Assembly: GCF_041381155.1 (NCBI RefSeq)
Contig: NC_091135.1
Coordinates: 66,367,067 to 66,431,066, forward strand
Direction: 5' to 3'
Length of the DNA stretch: 64,000 nt
Source of the DNA: Argopecten irradians
Lineage: Eukaryota; Mollusca; Bivalvia; Pectinida; Pectinidae
Shown here: positions 1 to 13,500 of the stretch, piece after piece
Layout of the letters: the number at the start of each line of letters is the position of its first letter
Position numbering within the stretch: position 1 is the stretch's first letter
Program-made: the position numbers and the translations under genes
Notes under the pieces: model-generated
What the model was told of the DNA's origin: nothing
The model's database searches: none
The model's input: the letters and a program-made list of their open reading frames with translations, nothing else

Positions 1-344
1 TCAAAATCCAAGATGGCCGCCGGTCGGCCATTTAGTTGATCGATTGGTCCCAAAATGCAATATGCACAACTAGGGTCCTTGGGGAATTTACATATGAAAT
101 TTGAGAAAGATCCCTTCAGTACTTTCTGAGAATTAGCGGTAACAAACTTTAACTATCAAAATCCAAGATGGCCGCTGGTCAGCCATTTTGTTGACCGATT
201 GGTCCCAAAATGCAATATGCACAACTAGGGCCCCAGGGGAACCTACATGTGAAATGTAAAAAAGATCCCTTAGGTACTTTCTGAGAAATAGCGGTAACAA
301 GAATTGTTAACAGATGGACGGACGGACGATGATGATGGTGGGCT
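1..344 (-). mobile_element. tandem-core (pearl/Helitron-like) element, truncated by window start
   Basis: About 163-bp core units (AAGATGGCCGC, GGTCCCAAAATGCAATATGC, CTTTCTGAGAA) in reverse orientation end in the element head GATGATGATGGTGGGCTA. The same head, in plus orientation, starts the copy at 52257. Confidence 0.7.
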
Positions 345-1506
345 AATAAATGAGTCTGGTCCGACCCCTAGGTGCTGAGGGGTAGGGCCCCAAAAGGGGA
401 AATTTTCTTAATTTTGCTTTAAAATCCTTCTCCTCCTTAATCCTTGAGTGGATTTCATCCATATTTGGTGTGAAACATCTTTGTGGAAGGACAATCATAT
501 ATTTATTCAAATCGCTTTTCATCCTTGGTCCGTCCGTCCTTACGTCCGTTAACATTTCTTGTTACCGCTATTTCTCAGAAAGGGCTGAAGGAAATTTTCT
601 CAAATTTCATATGTAGGTTTCCCTTGGGCCCTAGTTGTGCATTTTGGGACCGATCGGTCAACAAGATGGCCGCCATCTTGGATTTTGATAGTTAGTTAAC
701 GCTATTTTTCAGAAAGTACAAAAGGGATCTCTATCAAATTCCATATGTAGGTTCCCCTAGGGCCCTAGTTGTGCATATTGCATTTTGGGACCGATCGGTC
801 AACAAGATGGCCCCCAAGCCACCATCTTGGATTTTGATAGTTAAAGTTTGTTACCGCTATTTCTCAGAAAGTACTGAAGGGATCTCTCTCGAATTTTATA
901 TGTAGGTTCCCCTAGGGCCCTTGTTGTGTATATTGCATTTTGGGACTAATTGGTCAACAAGATGGCCTGGCCCAGACCGCCATCTTGGATTTTGATAATT
1001 GAAGTTTGTTAGTGTTATATATCTCAGAAAGTACTGAAAGTATCTTTCTCAAATTCCATATATAGTAATATGTAGTAAAAGTTTGAAAAGCAGAGAAAAG
1101 ATCCCTCTTTCCATAATCAGATGTAGATCATTCTTTGGTGGGCGCCAAGATCCCTCTGGGATCTCTTGTATATAAACGAGTTAGGTCAGACCCCACAGGA
1201 CAGAGGGGCGGGGCTCAGAAGGGGTAATTTGACTGAAATTTGGATTTAAAATCATACATCTCCGTTACACTTGAGTGAATAACAACCATAATTGGTGCGA
1301 AACATCAATGGGGGAAGATAATTATCTTTTATATAAATGAACCAGATTTGATTTTTAGGGACAAAGGGGCTGGGCTCAACAAATGACAAGTTTCAGAAAC
1401 TTACATTTAAATCAAAATGTTCTTTGTATTGCTTATATTAACCACTACTTTATACTGTGACTGTGCCATGAGTCAGATGACCATTAAGGCCCAGGGGCCT
1501 CTTGTA
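345..1506. mobile_element. nested remnants of two tandem-core element families
   Basis: 345-500 is one reversed core unit of the family seen at 16188-17580. 505-1172 is a plus-strand run of 163-bp units ending in the tail AGATCCCTCTGGGATCTC. 1175-1506 is the reversed head of the first family, ending CAGGGGCCTCTTGT. No coding potential beyond short chance frames. Confidence 0.65.
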
Positions 1507-1527
1507 TTGTGATTGCACCTTTATATC

Positions 1528-4500
1528 TCCAAAGGTCTGCTAGCACTGTAGTAATGTACACAGTGTCTGGCCCAAAGGTCTGCTAGGAATGTAATAATGT
1601 ATACGGTGTCTGGTCCAAAGGTCTGCTAGGAATGTAGTAATGTAAACATTGTCTGGTCCAAAGGTCTGCTAGGAATGTAGTAATGTACACAGTGTCTGGT
1701 CCAAAGGTCTGCTAGGACTGTAGTTATGTACACAGTGTCTGGCCCAAAGGTCTGCTAGGACTGTAGTTATGTACACAGTGTCTGGTCCAAAGGTCTGCTA
1801 GGACTGTAGTTATGTACACAGTGTCTGGCCCAAAGGTCTGCTAGGACTGTAGTTATGTACACAGTGTCTGGCCCAAAGGTCTGGTAGGACTGTAGTTATG
1901 TACACAGTGTCTGGCCCAAAGGTCTGCTAGGACTGTAGTTATGTACACAGTGTCTGGCCCAAAGGTCTGCTAGGACTGTAGTTATGTACACAGTGTCTGG
2001 TCCAAGGTCTGCTAGGAATGTAGTTATGTACACAGTGTCTGGCCCAAAGGTCTGGTAGGAATGTAGTAATGTACACAGTGTCTGGCCCAAAGGTCTGGTA
2101 GGAATGTAATAATGTACACAGTGTCTGGCCCAAAGGTCTGGTAGGAATGTAGTAATGTACACAGTGTCTGGCCCAAAGGTTTGTTGGTTGCCCAAAGGTC
2201 TGGTAGGAATGTATAATGTAAACAGTGTCTGGCCCAAAGGTCTGGTAGGAATGTAATAATGTACACAGTGTCTGGCCCAAAGGTCTGCTAGGAATGTAGT
2301 AATGTATAGTGTCTGGCCCAAAGGTCTGGTAGGAATGTAGTAATGTACACAGTGTCTGGTCCAAAGGTCTGCTAGGAATGTAGTAATGTACACAGTGTCT
2401 GGCCCAAAGGTCTGCTAGGAATGTAGTAATGTACACAGTGTCTGGCCCAAAGGTCTGCTAGGAATGTAGTAATGTACACAGTGTCTGGCCCAAAGGTCTG
2501 CTAGGAATGTAGTAATGTACACAGTGTCTGGCCCAAAGGTCTGCTAGGAATGTAATAATGTACACAGTGTCTGGCCCAAAGGTCTGGTAGGAATGTAGTA
2601 ATGTACACAGTGTCTGGCCCAAAGGTCTGGTAGGAATGTAGTTATGTACACAGTGTCTGGTCCAAAGGTCTGCTAGGAATGTAGTTATGTACACAGTGTC
2701 TGGCCCAAAGGTCTGCTAGGAATGTAGTAATGTATACAGTGTCTGGCCCAAAGGTCTGGTAGGAATGTAGTTATGTACACAGTGTCTGGCCCAAAGGTCT
2801 GGTAGGAATGTAGTAATGTACACAGTGTCTGGCCCAAAGGTCTGCTAGGAATGTAGTAATGTACACAGTGTCTGGTCCAAAGGTCTGGTAGGAATGTAGT
2901 TATGTACACAGTGTCTGGCCCAAAGGTCTGCTAGGAATGAAGTAATGTACACAGTGTCTGGTCCAAAGGTCTGCTAGGAATGTAGTAATGTACAGTGTCA
3001 TGCCCAAAGGTCTGCTAGGACTGTAGTAATGTATAGTGTCTGGCCCAAAGTTCTGGTAGGAATGTAGTTATGTACACGGTGTCTGGCCCAAAGGTCTGCT
3101 AGGAATGTAGTAATGTACACAGTGTCTGGCCCAAAGGTCTGCTAGGAATGTAGTAATGTACACAGTGTCTGGTCCAAAGGTCTGGTAGGAATGTAGTAAT
3201 GTACACAGTGTCTGGCCCAAAGGTCTGCTAGGAATGTAGTAATGTACACAGTGTCTGGCCCAAAGGTCTGCTAGGAATGTAGTAATGTACACAGTGTCTG
3301 GTCCAAAGGTCTGGTAGGAATGTAGTTATGTACACAGTGTCTGGCCCAAAGGTCTGCTAGGAATGTAGTTATGTACACAGTGTCTGGCCCAAAGGTCTGC
3401 TAGGAATGTAGTAATGTACACAGTGTCTGGCCCAAAGGTCTGCTAGGAATGTAGTTATGTACACAGTGTCTGGTCCAAAGGTCTGGTAGGAATGTAGTTA
3501 TGTACACAGTGTCTGGCCCAAAGGTCTGCTAGGAATGTAGTAATGTACACAGTGTCTGGCCCAAAGGTCTGCTAGGAATGTAGTTATGTACACAGTGTCT
3601 GGCCCAAAGGTCTGGTAGGAATGTAGTAATGTACACAGTGTCTGGTCCAAAGGTCTGCTAGGAATGTAGTAATGTACACAGTGTCTGGCCCAAAGGTCTG
3701 CTAGGAATGTAGTAATGTACACAGTGTCTGGTCCAAAGGTCTGCTAGGAATGTAGTTATGTACACAGTGTCTGGCCCAAAGGTCTGCTAGGAATGTAGTA
3801 ATGTACACAGTGTCTGGCCCAAAGGTCTGGTAGGAATGTAGTAATGTACACAGTGTCTGGCCCAAAGGTCTGCTAGGAATGTAGTAATGTACACAGTGTC
3901 TGGCCCAAAGGTCTGCTAGGAATGTAGTTAATGTACACAGTGTCTGGCCCAAAGGTCTGGTAGGAATGTAGTAATGTACACAGTGTCTGGTCCAAAGGTC
4001 TGCTAGGAATGTAGTAATGTACACAGTGTCTGGCCCAAAGGTCTGCTAGGAATGTAGTTATGTACACAGTGTCTGGCCCAAAGGTCTGCTAGGAATGTAG
4101 TAATGTACACAGTGTCTGGCCCAAAGGTCTGCTAGGAATGTAGTTATGTACACAGTGTCTGGTCCAAAAGTCTGCTAGGAATGTAGTTATGTACACAGTG
4201 TCTGGCCCAAAGGTCTGCTAGGAATGTGTGTAATGTACACAGTGTCTGGCCCAAAGGTCTGCTAGGAATGTAGTAATGTACACAGTGTCTGGCCCAAAGG
4301 TCTGTAGGAATGTAGTAATGTACACAGTGTCTGGCCCAAAGGTCTGCTAGGAATGTAGTAATGTACACAGTGTCTGGCCCAAAGGTCTGCTAGGAATGTA
4401 GTATGTACACAGTGTCTGGTCCAAAGGTCTCTAGGAATGTAGTATGTACACAGTGTCTGGCCCAAAGGTCTGCTAGGAATGTAGTAATGTACACAGTGTC

Positions 4501-7500
4501 TGGCCCAAAGGTCTGCTAGGAATGTAGTATGTACACAGTGTCTGGTCCAAAGGTCTGGTAGGAATGTAGTAATGTACACAGTGTCTGGCCAAAGGTCTGT
4601 AGGAATGTAGTATGTACACAGTGTCTGGCCCAAAGGTCTGCTAGGAATGTAGTAATGTAACAGTGTCTGGCCCAAAGGTCTGGTAGGAATGTAGTAATGT
4701 ACACAGTGTCTGGCCCAAAGGTCTGCTAGGAATGTAGTAATGTACACAGTGTCTGGCCCAAAGGTCTGCTAGGAATGTAGTAATGTACACAGTGTCTGGT
4801 CCAAAGGTCTGGTAGGAATGTAGTAATGTAAACAGTGTCTGGTCCAAAGGTCTGGTAGGAATGTAGTTATGTACACAGTGTCTGGTCCAAAGGTCTGCTA
4901 GGAATGTAGTAATGTACACAGTGTCTGGCCCAAAGGTCTGGTAGGAATGTAGTAATGTACACAGTGTCTGGCCCAAAGGTCTGGTAGGAATGTAGTAATG
5001 TACACAGTGTCTGGCCAAAGGTCTGGTAGGAATGTAGTAATGTACACAGTGTCTGGCCCAAAGGTCTGCTAGGAATGTAGTAATGTACACAGTGTCTGGC
5101 CCAAAGGTCTGCTAGGAATGTAGTAATGTACACAGTGTCTGGCCCAAAGGTCTGGTAGGAATGTAGTTAATGTACACAGTGTCTGGTCCAAAGGTCTGCT
5201 AGGAATGTAGTAATGTACACAGTGTCTGGTCCAAAGGTCTGCTAGGAATGTAGTAATGTAACAGTGTCTGGTCCAAAGGTCTGCTAGGAATGTAGTAATG
5301 TAACAGTGTCTGGCCCAAAGGTCTGGTAGGAATGTAGTTATGTACACAGTGTCTGGCCCAAAGGTCTGCTAGGAATGTAGTAATGTACACAGTGTCTGGC
5401 CAAAGGTCTGCTAGGAATGTAGTAATGTACACAGTGTCTGGTCCAAAGGTCTGCTAGGAATGTAGTTAATGTACACAGTGTCTGGCCCAAAGGTCTGCTA
5501 GGAATGTAGTAATGTACACAGTGTCTGGTCCAAAGGTCTGCTAGGAATGTAGTAATGTACACAGTGTCTGGTCCAAAGGTCTGCTAGGAATGTAGTAATG
5601 TACACAGTGTCTGCCCAAAGGTCTGCTAGGAATGTAGTAATGTACACAGTGTCTGGCCCAAAGGTCTGCTAGGAATGTAGTAATGTACACAGTGTCTGGC
5701 CCAAAGGTCTGGTAGGAATGTAGTAATGTACACAGTGTCTGGCCCAAAGGTCTGCTAGGAATGTAGTAATGTACACAGTGTCTGGTCCAAAGGTCTGCTA
5801 GGAATGTAGTAATGTACAGTGTCTGGCCCAAAGGTCTGCTAGGAATGTAGTAATGTACACAGTGTCTGGCCCAAAGGTCTGGTAGGAATGTAGTTATGTA
5901 CACAGTGTCTGGCCCAAAGGTCTGCTAGGAATGTAGTAATGTACACAGTGTCTGGTCCAAAGGTCTGCTAGGAATGTAGTAATGTACAGTGTCTGGCCCA
6001 AAGGTCTGCTAGGAATGTAGTAATGTACACAGTGTCTGGCCCAAAGGTCTGGTAGGAATGTAGTATGTAAGTGTTGGTCCAAACTGGAATGTAGTAATGT
6101 ACACAGTGTCTGGCCCAAAGGTCTGTAGGAATGTAGTAATGTACACAGTGTCTGGCCAAAGGTCTGGTAGGAATGTAGTAATGTACACAGTGTCTGGCCC
6201 AAAGGTCTGGTAGGAATGTAGTAATATGTACACAGTGTCTGGTCCAAAGGTCTGCTAGGAATGTAGTAATGTACACAGTGTCTGGCCCAAAGGTCTGCTA
6301 GGAATGTAGTAATGTACACAGTGTCTGGCCAAAGGTCTGCTAGGAATGTAGTAATGTACACATGTGTCTGCCAAAGGTCTGGTAGGAATGTAATTAATGT
6401 ACACAGTGTCTGGCCCAAAGGTCTGGTAGGAATGTAGTAATGTAAACAGTGTCTGGTCCAAAGGTCTGGTAGGAATGTAGTAATGTACACAGTGTCTGGT
6501 CCAAAGGTCTGCTAGGAATGTAGTAATGTACACAGTGTCTGGCCCAAAGGTCTGGTAGGGAATGTAGTAATGTACACAGTGTCTGGCCCAAAGGTCTGGT
6601 AGGAATGTAGTAATGTACACAGTGTCTGGCCCAAAGGTCTGCTAGGAATGTAGTAATGTACACAGTGTCTGGCCCAAAGGTCTGCTAGGAATGTAGTAAT
6701 GTACACAGTGTCTGGTCCAAAGGTCTGGTAGGAATGTAGTAATGTACACAGTGTCTGGCCCAAAGGTCTGGTAGGAATGTAGTAATGTATACAGTGTCTG
6801 GTCCAAAGGTCTGCTAGGAATGTAGTAATGTACACAGTGTCTGGCCCAAAGGTCTGCTAGGAATGTAATAATGTACACAGTGTCTGGCCCAAAGGTCTGG
6901 TAGGAATGTAGTAATGTACACAGTGTCTGGTCCAAAGGTCTGGTAGGAATGTAGTAATGTACACAGTGTCTGGTCCAAAGGTCTGGTAGGAATGTAGTAA
7001 TGTACACAGTGTCTGGTCCAAAGGTCTGCTAGGAATGTAGTAATGTACACAGTGTCTGGTCCAAAGGTCTGCTAGGAATGTAGTAATGTACACAGTGTCT
7101 GGCCCAAAGGTCTGGTAGGAATGTAGTAATGTAAACAGTGTCTGGTCCAAAGGTCTGCTAGGAATGTAGTAATGTACACAGTGTCTGGCCCAAAGGTCTG
7201 CTAGGAATGTAATGATGTACAGTGTCTGGTCCAAAGGTCTGGTAGGAATGTAGTAATGTACACAGTGTCTGGTCCAAAGGTATGGTAGGAATGTAGTTAT
7301 GTACACAGTGTCTGGTCCAAAGGTCTGCTAGGAATGTAGTTATGTACACAGTGTCTGGCCCAAAGGTCTGCTAGGAATGTAGTAATGTAACAGTGTCTGG
7401 TCCAAAGTTGTATTGTACACAGTGTCTGGCCCAAAGGTCTGCTAGGAATGTAGTAATGTACACAGTGTCTGGCCCAAAGGTCTGGTAGGAATGTAGTAAT

Positions 7501-10500
7501 GTACACAGTGTCTGGCCCAAAGGTCTGGTAGGAATGTAGTTATGTACACAGTGTCTGGTCCAAAGGTCTGCTAGGAATGTAGTAATGTACACAGTGTCTG
7601 GCCCAAAGGTCTGCTAGGAATGTAGTAATGTAACAGTGTCTGGCCCAAAGGTCTGTAGGAATGTAGTAATGTACATGTCTGGCCCAAAGGTCTGCTAGGA
7701 ATGTAGTAATGTACACAGTGTCTGGTCCAAAGGTCTGGTAGGAATGTAGTTATGTAACACAGTGTCTGGTCCAAAGGTCTGCTAGGAATGTAGTAATGTA
7801 CACAGTGTCTGGCCCAAAGGTCTGCTAGGAATGTAGTAATGTACACAGTGTCTGGCCCAAAGGTCTGGTAGGAATGTAGTTAATGTACACAGTGTCTGGC
7901 CCAAAGGTCTGCTAGGAATGTAGTAATGTACACAGTGTCTGGCCCAAAGGTCTGCTAGGAATGTAGTAATGTACACAGTGTCTGGCCCAAAGGTCTGCTA
8001 GGAATGTAGTAATGTACACAGTGTCTGGCCCAAAGGTCTGGTAGGAATGTAGTAATGTACACAGTGTCTGGTCCAAAGGTCTGCTAGGAATGTAGTTATG
8101 TACACAGTGTCTGGTCCAAAGGTCTGCTAGGAATGTAGTTATGTACACAGTGTCTGGCCCAAAGGTCTGCTAGGAATGTAGTAATGTACACAGTGTCTGG
8201 CCCAAAGGTCTGCTAGGAATGTAGTTATGTACACAGTGTCTGGCCCAAAGGTCTGCTAGGAATGTAGTAATGTACACAGTGTCTGGCCCAAAGGTCTGCT
8301 AGGAATGTAGTAATGTACACAGTGTCTGGTCCAAAGGTCTGCTAGGAATGTAGTAATGTACACAGTGTCTGGCCCAAAGGTCTGCTAGGAATGTAGTAAT
8401 GTACACAGTGTCTGGCCCAAAGGTCTGCTAGGAATGTAGTAATGTACACAGTGTCTGGCCCAAAGGTCTGCTAGGAATGTAGTAATGTACACAGTGTCTG
8501 GGCCAAAGGTCTGGTAGGAATGTAGTATGTACACAGTGTCTGGCCAAAGGTCTGCTAGGAATGTAGTAATGTACACAGTGTCTGGCCCAAAGGTCTGCTA
8601 GGAATGTAGTAATGTACAGTGTCTGGCCCAAAGGTCTGCTAGGAATGTAGTAATGTACACAGTGTCTGGTCCAAAGGTCTGCTAGGAATGTAGTAATGTA
8701 CAGTGTCATGCCCAAAGGTCTGCTAGGACTGTAGTAATGTATAGTGTCTGGCCCAAAGTTCTGGTAGGAATGTAGTTATGTACACAGTGTCTGGCCCAAA
8801 GGTCTGCTAGGAATGTAGTAATGTACACAGTGTCTGGCCCAAAGGTCTGCTAGGAATGTAGTAATGTACACAGTGTCTGGTCCAAAGGTCTGGTAGGAAT
8901 GTAGTAATGTACACAGTGTCTGGCCCAAAGGTCTGCTAGGAATGTAGTAATGTACACAGTGTCTGGTCCAAAGGTCTGCTAGGAATGTAGTAATGTACAC
9001 AGTGTCTGGCCCAAAGGTCTGCTAGGAATGTAGTAATGTACACAGTGTCTGGTCCAAAGGTCTGGTAGGAATGTAGTAATGTACACAGTGTCTGGCCCAA
9101 AGGTCTGCTAGGAATGTAGTTATGTACACAGTGTCTGGTCCAAAGGTCTGGTAGGAATGTAGTTATGTAAACAGTGTCTGGTCCAAAGGTCTGCTAGGAA
9201 TGTAGTAATGTACACAGTGTCTGGCCCAAAGGTCTGCTAGGAATGTAGTAATGTACACAGTGTCTGGCCCAAAGGTCTGGTAGGAATGTAGTTATGTACA
9301 CAGTGTCTGGCCCAAAGGTCTGCTAGGAATGTAGTTATGTACACAGTGTCTGGCCCAAAGGTCTGCTAGGAATGTAGTTATGTACACAGTGTCTGGTCCA
9401 AAGGTCTGGTAGGAATGTAGTTATGTACACAGTGTCTGGCCCAAAGGTCTGCTAGGAATGTAGTAATGTACACAGTGTCTGGTCCAAAGGTCTGCTAGGA
9501 ATGTAGTAATGTACACAGTGTCTGGCCCAAAGGTCTGCTAGGAATGTAGTAATGTACAGTGTCTGGCCCAAAGGTCTGCTAGGAATGTAGTTATGTACAC
9601 GGTGTCTGGCCCAAAGGTCTGCTAGGAATGTAGTAATGTACACAGTGTCTGGCCCAAAGGTCTGGTAGGAATGTAGTAATGTACACAGTGTCTGGCCCAA
9701 AGGTCTGCTAGGAATGTAGTAATGTACACAGTGTCTGGCCCAAAGGTCTGCTAGGAATGTAGTAATGTACACAGTGTCTGGTCCAAAGGTTCTGGTAGGA
9801 ATGTAGTAATGTACACAGTGTCTGGTCCAAAGGTCTGCTAGGAATGTAGTAATGTACACAGTGTCTGGTCCAAAGGTCTGCTAGGAATGTAGTAATGTAC
9901 ACAGTGTCTGGCCCAAAGGTCTGCTAGGAATGTAGTAATGTACACAGTGTCTGGTCCAAAGGTCTGCTAGGAATGTAGTAATGTACACAGTGTCTGGTCC
10001 AAAGGTCTGTAGGAATGTAGTTATGTACACAGTGTCTGGCCCAAAGGTCTGGTAGGAATGTAGTAATGTACACAGTGTCTGGTCCAAAGGTCTGCTAGGA
10101 ATGTAGTAATGTACACAGTGTCTGGTCCAAAGGTCTGCTAGGAATGTAGTAATGTACACAGTGTCTGGTCCAAAGGTCTGCTAGGAATGTAGTAATGTAC
10201 ACAGTGTCTGGTCCAAAGGTTGGCTAGGAATGTAGTAATGTACACAGTGTCTGGTCCAAAGGTCTGCTAGGAATGTAGTTAATGTACACAGTGTCTGGTC
10301 CAAAGGTCTGCTAGGAATGTAGTTATGTACACAGTGTCTGGCCCAAAGGTCTGCTAGGAATGTAGTAATGTACACAGTGTCTGGCCCAAAGGTCTGGTAG
10401 GAATGTAGTAATGTACACAGTGTCTGGCCCAAAGGTCTGCTAGGAATGTAGTAATGTACACAGTGTCTGGCCCAAAGGTCTGCTAGGAATGTAGTAATGT

Positions 10501-13500
10501 ACACAGTGTCTGGTCCAAAGGTCTGCTAGGAATGTAGTTATGTAAACAGTGTCTGGTCCAAAGGTCTGCTAGGAATGTAGTAATGTACACAGTGTCTGGT
10601 CCAAAGGTCTGGTAGGAATGTAGTTATGTACACAGTGTCTGGTCCAAAGGTCTGCTAGGAATGTAGTAATGTACACAGTGTCTGGCCCAAAGGTCTGTAG
10701 GAATGTATAATGTAACAGTGTCTGGCCAAAGGTCTGGTAGGAATGTAGTAATGTACACAGTGTCTGGCCCAAAGGTCTGCTAGGAATGTAGTATGTACAC
10801 AGTGTCTGGCCCAAAGGTCTGCTAGGAATGTAGTTATGTAAACAGTGTCTGGTCCAAAGGTCTGGTAGGAATGTAGTTATGTACACAGTGTCTGGCCCAA
10901 AGGTCTGCTAGGAATGAAGTAATGTACATAGTGTCTGGTCCAAAGGTCTGCTAGGACTGTAGTAATGTACAGTGTCTGGCCCAAAGGTCTGGTAGGAATG
11001 TAGTTATGTACACAGTGTCTGGCCCAAAGGTCTGCTAGGAATGTAGTAATGTACACAGTGTCTGGCCCAAAGGTCTGGTAGGAATGTAGTAATGTACACA
11101 GTGTCTGGCCCAAAGGTCTGCTAGGAATGTAGTAATGTACACAGTGTCTGGCCCAAAGGTCTGCTAGGAATGTAGTTATGTACACAGTGTCTGGCCCAAA
11201 GGTCTGCTAGGAATGTAGTAATGTACACAGTGTCTGGTCCAAAGGTCTGGTAGGAATGTAGTTATGTACACAGTGTCTGGTCCAAAGGTCTGCTAGGAAT
11301 GTAGTAATGTACACAGTGTCTGGCCCAAAGGTCTGCTAGGAATGTAGTTATGTACAATGTACACAGTGTCTGGTCCAAAGGTCTGCTAGGAATGTAGTAA
11401 TGTACACAGTGTCTGGCCCAAAGGTCTGCTAGGAATGTAGTTATGTACACAGTGTCTGGCCCAAAGGTCTGCTAGGAATGTAGTAATGTACACAGTGTCT
11501 GGCCCAAAGGTCTGCTAGGAATGTAGTAATGTACACAGTGTCTGGTCCAAAGGTCTGCTAGGAATGTAGTAATGTACACAGTGTCTGGTCCAAAGGTCTG
11601 CTAGGAATGTAGTAATGTACACAGTGTCTGGCCCAAAGGTCTGCTAGGAATGTAGTTATGTAAACAGTGTCTGGCCCAAAGGTCTGCTAGGAATGTAGTA
11701 ATGTACACAGTGTCTGGTCCAAAGGTCTGGTAGGAATGTAGTTATGTACACAGTGTCTGGTCCAAAGGTCTGCTAGGAATGTAGTAATGTACACAGTGTC
11801 TGGCCCAAAGGTCTGCTAGGAATGTAGTAATGTACACAGTGTCTGGCCCAAAGGTCTGCTAGGAATGTAGTAATGTACACAGTGTCTGGCCCAAAGGTCT
11901 GCTAGGAATGTAGTAATGTACACAGTGTCTGGCCCAAAGGTCTGCTAGGAATGTAGTAATGTACACAGTGTCTGGTCCAAAGGTCTGGCTAGGAATGTAG
12001 TAATGTACACAGTGTCTGGTCCAAAGGTCTGCTAGGAATGTAGTAATGTACACAGTGTCTGGTCCAAAGGTCTGCTAGGAATGTAGTTATGTACACAGTG
12101 TCTGGTCCAAAGGTCTGCTAGGAATGTAGTAATGTACACAGTGTCTGGCCCAAAGGTCTGGTAGGAATGTAGTTATGTACACAGTGTCTGGTCCAAAGGT
12201 CTGCTAGGAATGTAGTTATGTACACAGTGTCTGGCCCAAAGGTCTGGTAGGAATGTAGTAATGTACACAGTGTCTGGCCCAAAGGTCTGCTAGGAATGTA
12301 GTAATGTACACAGTGTCTGGCCCAAAGGTCTGGTAGGAATGTAGTAATGTAAACAGTGTCTGGTCCAAAGGTCTGCTAGGAATGTAGTAATGTACACAGT
12401 GTCTGGCCCAAAGGTCTGCTAGGAATGTAGTTATGTACACAGTGTCTGGTCCAAAGGTCTGGTAGGAATGTAGTAATGTACACAGTGTCTGGTCCAAAGG
12501 TCTGGTAGGAATGTAGTAATGTACACAGTGTCTGGCCCAAAGGTCTGGTAGGAATGTAGTAATGTAAACAGTGTCTGGTCCAAAGGTCTGCTAGGAATGT
12601 AGTAATGTACACAGTGTCTGGCCCAAAGGTCTGGTAGGAATGTAGTAATGTACACAGTGTCTGGTCCAAAGGTCTGCTAGGAATGTAGTAATGTACACAG
12701 TGTCTGGCCCAAAGGTCTGCTAGGAATGTAGTTATGTACACAGTGTCTGGCCCAAAGGTCTGCTAGGAATGTAGTTATGTACACAGTGTCTGGCCCAAAG
12801 GTCTGCTAGGAATGTAGTAATGTACACAGTGTCTGGCCCAAAGGTCTGGTAGGAATGTAGTAATGTACACAGTGTCTGGCCCAAAGGTCTGGTAGGAATG
12901 TAGTAATGTACACAGTGTCTGGTCCAAAGGTCTGCTAGGAATGTAGTAATGTACACAGTGTCTGGCCCAAAGGTCTGCTAGGAATGTAGTAATGTACACA
13001 GTGTCTGGTCCAAAGGTCTGGTAGGAATGTAGTAATGTACACAGTGTCTGGCCCAAAGGTCTGGTAGGAATGTAGTAATGTACACAGTGTCTGGTCCAAA
13101 GGTCTGCTAGGAATGTAGTTATGTACACAGTGTCTGGCCCAAAGGTCTGCTAGGAATGTAGTAATGTACACAGTGTCTGGCCCAAAGGTCTGCTAGGAAT
13201 GTAGTAATGTACACAGTGTCTGGCCCAAAGGTCTGCTAGGAATGTAGTTATGTACACAGTGTCTGGTCCAAAGGTCTGCTAGGAATGTAGTTATGTACAC
13301 AGTGTCTGGCCCAAAGGTCTGCTAGGAATGTAGTAATGTACAGTGTCTGGCCCAAAGGTCTGGTAGGAATGTAGTAATGTACACAGTGTCTGGCCCAAAG
13401 GTCTGCTAGGAATGTAGTTATGTACACAGTGTCTGGTCCAAAGGTCTGCTAGGAATGTAGTTATGTACACAGTGTCTGGTCCAAAGGTCTGGTAGGAATG

